From NCBI GenBank assembly GCA_900755985.1, contig CAAEIL010000141.1:1-13710 (forward strand): a DNA stretch of 13,710 nucleotides, given 5' to 3'. Within the stretch, counting starts at the first letter, position 1. Each line of letters opens with the position of its first letter. Made by a program: the position numbers and the translations under genes. Source of the stretch: Bacteroidales bacterium. GTDB taxonomy: Bacteria > Bacteroidota > Bacteroidia > Bacteroidales > Muribaculaceae. This document shows positions 7,435 through 13,300 of the stretch, piece by piece. The notes under the pieces are model-generated. The model worked only from the letters and a program-made list of their open reading frames with translations. It made no database searches and was not told where the DNA came from.

Positions 7435-8748
7435 ATGAAGAAACTGATATTAATCATCACAATCGCCCTATTGTGCGTAGCATCAAAAGCGCAAAGCATT
7501 GATGAGAGGCTCGGCGCTGCAATGAACTCATCCGATTTTTTCGGCTTATACGACATATATTCCAACGCGCCAAAGGATTCAATAGATCCTTTCCTGGAAG
7601 TCTTCTCGCGGTGTCTGATTGGCAACCGATTCAACCGGCCTGACATTTCCATTCCGGCTTTTGATGAACTGCTTAATAATCAGTCAGATAATCTTGACAT
7701 GAATTTGCTGCTCCAAAGTTCAGTCATGTACTCGATGGATTTGAGCCGCGTGGGAAAGAACGAAGACGCGCACAATGTCTTATCGTCAGTTCTTGGTGCG
7801 GTAAGCCAATCGGTAGACCCATCAAGCCTTTCGCCCTATTACAGTATGATGGCGCAGTACAAAGCATTGACAAAGTACGTTCCTTACAGGATCAGCATTG
7901 ACGGAGACAGGGGCATTGTGCCTTTTGATACCGTTCCGGCAGGAAAGCCGGAGAGCCGCCAGTATCTGCTGCGCTTACGCGACGCAAGTATAAATGGCAG
8001 TGAGTCTAAAATCACCTTTGACACCGGCGCAGGGGTAAATGTCATCACAGATTCATTAGCCCGGAAATACGGTTTGGAATTTCTTGATGCCGACGCGGCG
8101 ACTATGGGCGTAGCTCTATCAACAGGGCGCTATGCAATCGCCCGGGAATTGAAGCTGGGAAATATCACCGTCAACAACATTCCTTTCTATGTCATCGACA
8201 TACGTAGCCACCACGAAGAAGCCGACAAATACATCAATGTATTTGAATGTGTGGTGGGCAGCGAGCTGATGCTTCAGCTCAAGGACTTGACGCTCGATTT
8301 TCAGGCTATGGAAATTTCCATACCAAAAATTGCTCCGGCTCCTGCCGATGTGCGACCTGACATGTGCTTCTCTTCAGAGATGAACTTGCTGACATTAGCA
8401 GAGATAAATCAGCAGCCAACGCTGATAATACTCGACAGCGGAGATGCCGGTTTCGGACGTCTCAACAAAGATTTCTTCGAAGCCAACAAGGAATATCTCA
8501 CCACTCATTGCAAGAGCGACACTGTGAGACAAGCCGGTGTCGGCGGAGTATGGTCGGTACTGTGCTATAAAATGCCAGATGTACGCCTTAGCCTGGGCGG
8601 CAATACCGTTATCATCCCCGAAATTCCCGTCCAGACCGAGCAGCATGGCAACTATCTTGAGGAAAACAACTTGGGGCTGAAAAGCATGATGCTGTTCCGA
8701 AAAATCCGCTTTAATCTCGTTGACATGGTCTTCTCTACCGAACTTTAG
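7435..8748 (+). CDS. Exported retropepsin-like aspartyl protease family protein
   Basis: A 437-residue protein with a signal peptide (about 1-20, MKKLILIITIALLCVASKAQS). Residues about 20-160 are helical with no clear family. They are followed by a first aspartyl-protease lobe with the motif FDTGAGVNVI (Asp196) and the associated LxLGNITVNNIPFYVIDI strand pattern. A second lobe carries ILDSGDAGFG (Asp334). Two D-[TS]-G motifs in one chain suggest a two-lobed, pepsin-like arrangement rather than a retroviral-type homodimer. It is probably periplasmic or lipid-free exported; no lipobox is seen. The substrate is unknown. It has its own promoter and a downstream hairpin terminator, so it is likely monocistronic. 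Confidence 0.85.
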   Translation: MKKLILIITIALLCVASKAQSIDERLGAAMNSSDFFGLYDIYSNAPKDSIDPFLEVFSRCLIGNRFNRPDISIPAFDELLNNQSDNLDMNLLLQSSVMYSMDLSRVGKNEDAHNVLSSVLGAVSQSVDPSSLSPYYSMMAQYKALTKYVPYRISIDGDRGIVPFDTVPAGKPESRQYLLRLRDASINGSESKITFDTGAGVNVITDSLARKYGLEFLDADAATMGVALSTGRYAIARELKLGNITVNNIPFYVIDIRSHHEEADKYINVFECVVGSELMLQLKDLTLDFQAMEISIPKIAPAPADVRPDMCFSSEMNLLTLAEINQQPTLIILDSGDAGFGRLNKDFFEANKEYLTTHCKSDTVRQAGVGGVWSVLCYKMPDVRLSLGGNTVIIPEIPVQTEQHGNYLEENNLGLKSMMLFRKIRFNLVDMVFSTEL

Positions 8749-8872
8749 CCTTAACTTTATTCCCCGGTAAGAAAGTACAACGCAGTGACGAAGTCGGAGA
8801 ACATTTCCAACAGCGCTTTCCAATAGCGCAAAGCCTTGATAAAGAAAATGGTTGGATAGACCATTATGAAAA

Positions 8873-8930
8873 CATATCCGCACAGCAGGAATCAGAAGCG
8901 TCCCGGACTGTGCGGATATGTATTTTTTTC
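8873..8930 (+). terminator. Intrinsic terminator between convergent genes
   Basis: A perfect 13-bp stem (CATATCCGCACAG / CTGTGCGGATATG) with a 22-nt loop is followed by TATTTTTTTC. The T-run serves the plus-strand protease gene. The A-run just upstream gives a shorter T-run on the other strand, so it may also stop the convergent WG-repeat gene. Confidence 0.85.
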
Positions 8931-8949
8931 GTAGCGGTTAGGTACTGTA

Positions 8950-10122
8950 TCAGCCCACCAATTCACCTATCCAATGGCGTGCCACATTCCTTTTCACGAT
9001 TTTTCCGCTCCGGTCAATGAGGCACCATACTCCACCCTGCTTCACCAGGGCTGTATCGCCGTTGAACTCACAGACAATCTGATAGACAGGCTGTATTACA
9101 ATTCGCCCTGTATTATCTACAAATCCGGATTTGTTGGTGACGGGATTTTCATAAACATGCAGGTCGTCAACGTCACCGTAGGTAGATCCCTTTTTCTGCA
9201 AATGACCTTTTGAATTGCCCTTGCTGTCGAAGTAATATTCCATCTCGTTGGTGTACATGACTATGGTGCCCTTGCTGCCTATCCCAGCATTCTGATATTT
9301 GAAGGGAATGACCACGTTGCCTTTTGAGTCGACCGCACCCCAAAGATCATTCTTGCTTGCAATGCCCACTCCGTCTACTGCATACATGGGCAGGGGATCG
9401 CTGTCGTCGTCGCCCCAGTATTCGTTGTAGTCATATCTGAACGGTACCAAGACATTACCCTTATAGTCGATAAATCCAGTTTTCTCATCCTTTAAAACGG
9501 CTACCCATCCGTTTTTCGGTTTTCCGATGCAATCATAAATAAAATCGCAAAGCTGCTTTCCGTCCTTTGAAATCAAACCGAATCTATCCCCTTTTGAGGC
9601 CACTATTACTCCATCGGCAGCATTGTCGAAGCCTACACCCCGAGTAAAGGGAATCACCGTTTCACCCTTGTCATTGATCACAGAGCAGCTTTCGTAGTCG
9701 TTGAGTTTCTGACACGTGAGGAGACCATCGCCAATAGGCATCGTAAGCATGCCGGGAAATTTCTTTACTACGCTCCCGTTCAGCTTCGTCCATGTGGTTC
9801 CGGAGTCGTCGTCGGTGATTATGATGGTGTCGGTCGCTGTTATCATTACAGTGGGCGCCTGGGAAAATTTGCGAATAAGTTTCCCCTTGCTGTCCAAAAT
9901 GCCATAAGTGAGATTCACAAATGTATTATCTTTGGAATAAGCAACATTATAGAGTCCGTCGCATAACGTGGAGATGTAAAAAGGTGTTGGTGTTGACGCT
10001 TTTTTATTAGCCGCAGCTGATGTGCGGGCTTTGGATCCTTTGTGCACCGGTTGGGCCGCATCAATGGTTCCCTCTGTGAGACAGAGGCAGCAAATTGCTA
10101 TTATCAGACTTTTAATATTCAC
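8950..10122 (-). CDS. Exported WG-repeat-containing protein
   Basis: A protein of about 390 residues made mostly of WG (beta-hairpin) repeats. Recurrent units have the form GFIDYKGNVLVPFRYD, WGAVDSKGNVVIPFKYQ and GFVDNTGRIVIQPVYQ, with further degenerate copies such as GLISKDGKQLCDFIYD. I choose the GTG start at 10122, giving VNIKSLIIAICCLCLTEG as a signal peptide followed by a Lys/Ala/Thr-rich linker. The frame stays open to 10188, but that ATG lies inside the -7 promoter element and cannot be transcribed from it. The function of WG-repeat proteins is not settled; they are taken as binding scaffolds of the cell surface or periplasm. It faces the protease gene and shares its terminator region. 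Confidence 0.85.
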   Translation of the reverse strand: MNIKSLIIAICCLCLTEGTIDAAQPVHKGSKARTSAAANKKASTPTPFYISTLCDGLYNVAYSKDNTFVNLTYGILDSKGKLIRKFSQAPTVMITATDTIIITDDDSGTTWTKLNGSVVKKFPGMLTMPIGDGLLTCQKLNDYESCSVINDKGETVIPFTRGVGFDNAADGVIVASKGDRFGLISKDGKQLCDFIYDCIGKPKNGWVAVLKDEKTGFIDYKGNVLVPFRYDYNEYWGDDDSDPLPMYAVDGVGIASKNDLWGAVDSKGNVVIPFKYQNAGIGSKGTIVMYTNEMEYYFDSKGNSKGHLQKKGSTYGDVDDLHVYENPVTNKSGFVDNTGRIVIQPVYQIVCEFNGDTALVKQGGVWCLIDRSGKIVKRNVARHWIGELVG

Positions 10123-10185
10123 GGTAAAAGCAGTTCTAATTAATAAAGTGTAGTTTGTCTTTAGCGGTCCCGGAGGACTCGCCCA

Positions 10186-10193
10186 CAAAGGTA
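10186..10193 (-). promoter_or_regulatory. Promoter -7 element of the WG-repeat gene
   Basis: The minus strand reads TACCTTTG, an exact TAnnTTTG match. A TTTG on the minus strand (10219-10222) sits 25 nt upstream, longer than the usual 19-21. The transcript would start near 10179, downstream of the ATG at 10188, which supports the GTG start at 10122. Confidence 0.65.
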
Positions 10194-10243
10194 AGGAAAT
10201 TTATTTATAAGTTTGACACAAAAGGAAATTAACTCCACACGCG

Positions 10244-10269
10244 AGTTCGGGATAAGAGACTCCCGAACT
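10244..10269. other. 9-bp inverted repeat between divergent promoters
   Basis: AGTTCGGGA and TCCCGAACT are separated by 8 nt, midway between the divergent promoters of the WG-repeat gene and tRNA-Ser. It could be an operator or an RNA hairpin. No T-run follows on the plus strand. Confidence 0.35.
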
Positions 10270-10309
10270 GCGTTATTAGCAAAATCAAAATAAAAAAATG
10301 AGCCAAAAT

Positions 10310-10340
10310 TTTGGCATCTCAATAAAAATGTCTACCTTTG
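10310..10340 (+). promoter_or_regulatory. Promoter of tRNA-Ser
   Basis: TTTG at 10310-10313, a 19-nt spacer and TACCTTTG at 10333-10340 match the Bacteroidetes consensus fully. It lies 25 bp before the tRNA. Confidence 0.88.
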
Positions 10341-10365
10341 CACCTGCAAACCCAAAGAACACCAA

Positions 10366-10452
10366 GGAAAGATGCCGGAGTGGTCGATCGGGGCGGTCTC
10401 GAAAACCGTTGTGCCCTTACGGGCACCCAGGGTTCGAATCCCTGTCTTTCCG
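10366..10452 (+). tRNA. tRNA-Ser, anticodon CGA
   Basis: 87 nt folding into a class II tRNA. The acceptor stem GGAAAGA pairs with TCTTTCC, followed by discriminator G. The anticodon stem GCGGT/ACCGT holds the loop CTCGAAA, so the anticodon is CGA (reads UCG). The long variable arm is TGTGCCC-TTAC-GGGCAC, and the T arm is CAGGG-TTCGAAT-CCCTG. The long variable arm and the anticodon identify serine. CCA is not encoded, as is usual in Bacteroidetes. Its 3' end is the likely integration site of the element that follows. Confidence 0.96.
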
Positions 10453-10457
10453 CAACC

Positions 10458-10480
10458 TGCGGACCATAAAATAGTCCGCA
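10458..10480 (+). other. Small hairpin just after tRNA-Ser
   Basis: TGCGGAC and GTCCGCA form a 7-bp stem around a 9-nt AT-rich loop, 5 nt after the tRNA. It may assist 3' processing of the precursor, or belong to the attachment region. Confidence 0.4.
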
Positions 10481-10487
10481 AAACCTT

Positions 10488-10523
10488 AAAACCTCAGACT
10501 GTCAGACAGTTCTGAGGTTTTTT
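10488..10523 (+). terminator. Intrinsic terminator of tRNA-Ser
   Basis: A long stem (AAAACCTCAG... pairing with ...CTGAGGTTTT) is capped by an inner ACTGT-CAG-ACAGT hairpin, with a single one-base bulge, and ends in TTTTTT. It is a strong Rho-independent terminator. Confidence 0.88.
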
Positions 10524-10590
10524 CATGCCCTTCCGGCACTGTCTCTTGACAGCCATTTGCCATTGAATTGCACGACTTATACCCCGGAAA

Positions 10591-10646
10591 AGTTACTAAA
10601 CAGTTACCAAGTTTTGAAAATCCATTTTGGTAACTAATCGGTAACT
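10591..10646. repeat. Symmetric four-site GGTAACT array
   Basis: AGTTACT (10591) and AGTTACC (10602) are 11 bp apart. They are mirrored by GGTAACT at 10629 and 10640, also 11 bp apart. The whole array is symmetric about 10618.5, and the inner pair extends to a perfect 9-bp inverted repeat (AGTTACCAA / TTGGTAACT). Further copies lie at 10736 (GGTAACT), 10768 (AGTAACT) and 10886 (GGTAACT). The copies at 10640, 10768 and 10886 extend to a shared GTAACT(T/C)TTATG. Confidence 0.75.
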
Positions 10647-10683
10647 TTTATGACTATAACTGATTGATAATAAGTTAAGTATA

Positions 10684-10711
10684 TTGCCATATACTTGCCA
10701 AAACCTTGCCA
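10684..10711 (+). repeat. Three 11-bp-phased TTGCCA direct repeats
   Basis: TTGCCA begins at 10684, 10695 and 10706, exactly one helical turn apart, with AT-rich spacers. Additional direct copies start at 10557, 10748, 10833 and 10867. This is iteron-like spacing, as expected for several protein monomers bound on one face of the helix. Confidence 0.75.
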
Positions 10712-10954
10712 TTTCAGGCTAATTTATGGTTACTGGGTAACTCATTCTTGCCATTAGGTAGCCAGTTAGTAACTTTTATGAATGTATATACTTGATATAT
10801 AGCTAAATAAATAAGCCTGACATGACAATACCTTGCCAATATTCACAGGTGGATGCTCTTGGATACTTGCCATTGGTCACTCTTTGGTAACTCTTATGGG
10901 CTGAATACGTTGTTAGTCAGTTCGTTTCCTTTAGATATAATCAAATTTTTCGAT

Positions 10955-10981
10955 TGGCAAACTTTTGGCAAGCGATGGCAG
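10955..10981 (-). repeat. Inverted TGGCAA cluster, 11-bp phased
   Basis: TGGCAA starts at 10955 and 10966 (11 bp apart), followed by the variant TGGCAG at 10976. This is the reverse orientation of the TTGCCA cluster about 260 bp to the left, so the two clusters face each other across the region. Confidence 0.65.
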
Positions 10982-11069
10982 GAATCTGTCAAATCTCAAT
11001 GTTTAACAACGGCGTTTTACTTGCAAACCACAGAATCCACGAGTTGAACGTCTAAAAACAAAATGACAG

Positions 11070-12299
11070 ATGAAACAACCAAGAAACACGCTGTCCATTC
11101 TCTATTATCTAAAGAGAGGACACCTGAACAGAAACGGAGAATGTCCGGTCATGTGCCGCATTTCCGTCAGAGGCGAAAAGGAGACCTTTTCATCTCACGT
11201 CTACACCAGTCCTGACAACTGGGACGTCAAAAGTGCCAGAGTGATTGGCCGAACAGCAAAGGTTATTGAACAGAACAAGATTCTGACAGACCTTCAGGTC
11301 ACGCTCACCCGCCACTACTATGACATCGAACAGCGTAACGGCTACGTTACTGCGGAGATGATTAAGAATGCCTATATGGGCATCACTGCCAAGGCTGAAT
11401 CATTGCTCCCTATATATAAGGAGTTTCTCGAAGAGACCGAAGCACTCATCGGAATCCAGAAAAGCAAGAAGACATACGAAAAGTATGAGCGTTGCTACCG
11501 CCGTGTAGTGGAGTTCCTGAGAGATAAATATCATGTCTCAGACATCGCTTTCCGCGATTTGAAGCCTATGTTCCTCGTTGATTTCGAGGTATGGCTCGCC
11601 ACGAAGAAGAACTGCTCCACCAACACAATCTATAAGTTTCTCCAGCTTCTGAGAATGCCGGTTCTCAAAGCCAAGAGAATGGGTATCGTCTTCAAAGACC
11701 CTTATGAGGGTTACAAGATGAAGAAAGTGTCGGTTGACCGTGGCTATCTCACTGAGGAGGAGGTTATCGCCATCGCGACACATGAGATAACTATCCCTCG
11801 ACTGGAGCAGGTGCGCGACATATTCATCTTCTGCTGCTACACCGGACTTGCCTACTCAGACGTGGCTGCGTTGCGTCAGGGCAACATCCAAAAGATGTTT
11901 GACGGAAGACTATGGATCGTCACGCATCGTCAGAAGACCAAAACGAATGTCAACGTGCCCCTTCTCCCAATGGCAAAGAAAATACTGGAGAAATACAACT
12001 GGGAGGAGGCTGACAAGGACGCTCCCATCCTGCCGGTGGTGTCAAACCAGAAAAGCAACGCCTATCTAAAGGAGATTGGCGACATATGCGGAGTCGAGAA
12101 ACACCTGACATTCCATCTGGCGCGCCACACCTTCGCCACTACCATGACACTCGGTAAGGGTGTTCCCATCGAGTCAGTCAGCAAGATGCTCGGACACACG
12201 AATATTTCAACGACGCAAATCTACGCACGTATCACCAATGATAAAATCAGCAAGGACATGGACGAGTTGTCACGCAACCTCGGTGCCTTGGATTTCTGA
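11070..12299 (+). CDS. Tyrosine-type site-specific integrase
   Basis: A 409-residue recombinase expected to integrate and excise the element by cutting and rejoining att sites through a 3'-phosphotyrosyl link. The N-terminal arm-binding domain (about 1-90, LSILYYLKRGHLNRNGECPVMCR) is followed by a SAM-like core-binding domain (about 110-205) and the catalytic domain. Visible catalytic residues are His349 and Arg352 (HLARH), His376 (LGH) and the nucleophile Tyr385 (STTQIYARI). A Lys is likely in the HRQKTKTN hairpin. The first conserved Arg position reads Ala261 (TGLAYSD), as in Bacteroides IntDOT-like enzymes, which lack that Arg. The length matches this family. It sits about 620 bp from the tRNA, behind an array of likely binding sites. 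No clear -7 promoter is visible upstream. Confidence 0.95.
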   Translation: MKQPRNTLSILYYLKRGHLNRNGECPVMCRISVRGEKETFSSHVYTSPDNWDVKSARVIGRTAKVIEQNKILTDLQVTLTRHYYDIEQRNGYVTAEMIKNAYMGITAKAESLLPIYKEFLEETEALIGIQKSKKTYEKYERCYRRVVEFLRDKYHVSDIAFRDLKPMFLVDFEVWLATKKNCSTNTIYKFLQLLRMPVLKAKRMGIVFKDPYEGYKMKKVSVDRGYLTEEEVIAIATHEITIPRLEQVRDIFIFCCYTGLAYSDVAALRQGNIQKMFDGRLWIVTHRQKTKTNVNVPLLPMAKKILEKYNWEEADKDAPILPVVSNQKSNAYLKEIGDICGVEKHLTFHLARHTFATTMTLGKGVPIESVSKMLGHTNISTTQIYARITNDKISKDMDELSRNLGALDF

Positions 12300-12325
12300 G
12301 AATTTCCTCGCATAACGCCACGTAA

Positions 12326-12359
12326 CAAGTGCCGTTCGGGGAGACTCGGACGGCACTTG
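12326..12359 (+). terminator. Hairpin after the integrase gene
   Basis: A perfect 10-bp stem (CAAGTGCCGT / ACGGCACTTG) surrounds a 14-nt loop, 26 bp after the integrase stop. No T-run follows, so it is a termination or RNA-stability element of uncertain strength. Confidence 0.5.
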
Positions 12360-12391
12360 CTGTATCCGAAGGTGTTTACAAGTCTTAAATT

Positions 12392-12416
12392 CTTTTGATG
12401 TTATCCCAGTCAAAAG
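12392..12416. other. 7-bp inverted repeat in the excision-gene control region
   Basis: CTTTTGA and TCAAAAG are separated by 11 nt, about 120 bp upstream of the first HTH gene. The size and spacing would suit a dimeric regulator. Confidence 0.3.
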
Positions 12417-12448
12417 TTAACTAAATATAAAAGACAGGTAAATCGGTA

Positions 12449-12467
12449 GGAACGTTCCCGGGAACGT
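12449..12467. promoter_or_regulatory. Nested palindrome with repeated GGAACGT units
   Basis: A perfect 16-bp palindrome, ACGTTCCCGGGAACGT (12452-12467), overlaps a perfect 10-bp palindrome, GGAACGTTCC (12449-12458). GGAACGT therefore occurs twice directly (12449, 12461) with an inverted copy between. It sits about 70 bp upstream of the first excisionase-like gene in an otherwise empty 237-bp gap. It is probably an operator for the excision operon. Confidence 0.55.
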
Positions 12468-12536
12468 GTACGGATGGAGCGAGGAAACGGAGCTAACTTG
12501 CGGCATGTTTAACAAAACCACTATCCACGTTTGATT

Positions 12537-12902
12537 ATGAATGAAATTTTACAATCCATTCTGACCGAGGTCAAGACACTCCGCGAAGAAGTTTTGTCCC
12601 TCAAAGGTCAACTTGAAATGAAGGTTGCCGAAGAGGAAGCCTTTGCCAGTGAAAAGGAGCGAATTGAAGCAGTCGGATTTATACCGAAAGCGGAAGCTGC
12701 CGCTTTTTTACTCATATCGACCCGGACAATATGTCGGTATAAGCATGATTTTAAGCTTGTGACCAAGCAGGCAGGACGAGAAATTCATTACAGTCTTCTC
12801 AGCCTTGTAATGGCAGTCCACAAATACAAACTTCCTTGGAGCGAAAAGGTATATGACCGCCTGCTCCACAGTCGCAAACTCCCTAAAATGCCGGTGACAT
12901 GA
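12537..12902 (+). CDS. Small coiled-coil/HTH protein, Xis2c-like excisionase candidate
   Basis: A 121-residue protein. Residues about 1-45 form a heptad-like helix (ILTEVKTLREEVLSLKGQL), followed by an excisionase/MerR-type HTH (about 46-85, FIPKAEAAAFLLISTRTICRY) and a basic C-terminus. Such proteins bend att DNA and direct excision of the element. It lies 237 bp downstream of the integrase and overlaps the next gene by 4 nt (ATGA), so the two are translationally coupled. I take the ATG at 12537; an in-frame TTG at 12531 is possible but less likely. The position matches xis2c in the CTnDOT excision operon. The assignment rests on architecture and order, not close sequence identity. Confidence 0.75.
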   Translation: MNEILQSILTEVKTLREEVLSLKGQLEMKVAEEEAFASEKERIEAVGFIPKAEAAAFLLISTRTICRYKHDFKLVTKQAGREIHYSLLSLVMAVHKYKLPWSEKVYDRLLHSRKLPKMPVT

Positions 12903-13225
12903 ATGAAGACAAGTTGATAGCACTTATCAAATCGCTTTATGCCGAAGTCAAGTCCATGCGCGAAGAGTTAAAGCAGGACATCAAGGCTGAATGTCGCAAC
13001 ATTGAGGAAAAACTCATTGGTCTCGGCATAATGGAGAGTGAAGATGAATATTGGTCAGAAAAAGACATAATGAGAAAATTCGGTGTATCCCGGACAAAAA
13101 TATGGAATATGCGTAAATCCGGAATACTGCCGTTTGTCAAACTCGGCAAGGGTAAGAACGCCACCGTAAAATATCGGCCGGCTGACGTGAGAATTGCATT
13201 TGCCGATCATCTCCAACAATGTTGA
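12899..13225 (+). CDS. Small coiled-coil/HTH protein, Xis2d-like excisionase candidate
   Basis: A 108-residue protein whose ATG overlaps the upstream stop (ATGA). The N-terminal helix (about 1-45, LIALIKSLYAEVKSMREELKQ) is followed by an HTH of the helix-turn-helix_17/excisionase type (about 52-75, YWSEKDIMRKFGVSRTKIWN) and the wing GILPFVKLGKG. It shares the layout of its upstream neighbour, including a similar MNE...LxxEVKxxREE start, so the pair may be an old duplication. Probable role: recombination directionality factor, possibly acting with its neighbour and also as a transcription regulator of the element. The gene position matches xis2d in CTnDOT-type elements. Confidence 0.78.
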   Translation: MNEDKLIALIKSLYAEVKSMREELKQDIKAECRNIEEKLIGLGIMESEDEYWSEKDIMRKFGVSRTKIWNMRKSGILPFVKLGKGKNATVKYRPADVRIAFADHLQQC

Positions 13226-13255
13226 ATACACCTACACAACATACACTAAATCCAC

Positions 13256-13272
13256 GTGTCGCGAAAGCGCAC
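13256..13272 (+). other. GNRA-capped hairpin in the leader of the last gene
   Basis: GTG(T)CGC-GAAA-GCGCAC forms a 6-bp stem with one bulged T and a GAAA tetraloop, 28 nt before the ATG at 13301. It may be an RNA structure affecting translation or processing in the intergenic part of the operon. Confidence 0.35.
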
Positions 13273-13300
13273 AATTCATTAACCCAAAACAATTCTATTT

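Larger units (their letters stand above)
10524..11069 (+). other. Non-coding, repeat-rich attachment-region candidate
   Basis: No credible gene lies in this AT-rich stretch between the tRNA terminator and the integrase. It carries two families of short motifs, GGTAACT/AGTTACC and TTGCCA/TGGCAA, several at exact 11-bp steps. The likely role is binding of integrase, excisionase and accessory proteins at the element end, plus control of the integrase. An ATG-started 64-codon frame at 10853-11047 overlaps the repeats and resembles nothing. Confidence 0.6.

Noticed and set aside
8749..8872. Possible gene remnant between the protease and its terminator
   Set aside because: Frames are short and match no family I know. 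An inexact AGCGC repeat is present but too small to interpret.
10591..10981. CRISPR array reading of the phased repeats
   Set aside because: The repeat units are only 6-7 bp with 4-5 bp spacers and occur in both orientations. There are no 20-40 bp repeats or spacers and no cas genes.
10853..11047. 64-codon frame between the tRNA and the integrase
   Set aside because: It overlaps the repeat arrays, has no promoter or ribosome-site support, and has no family resemblance.
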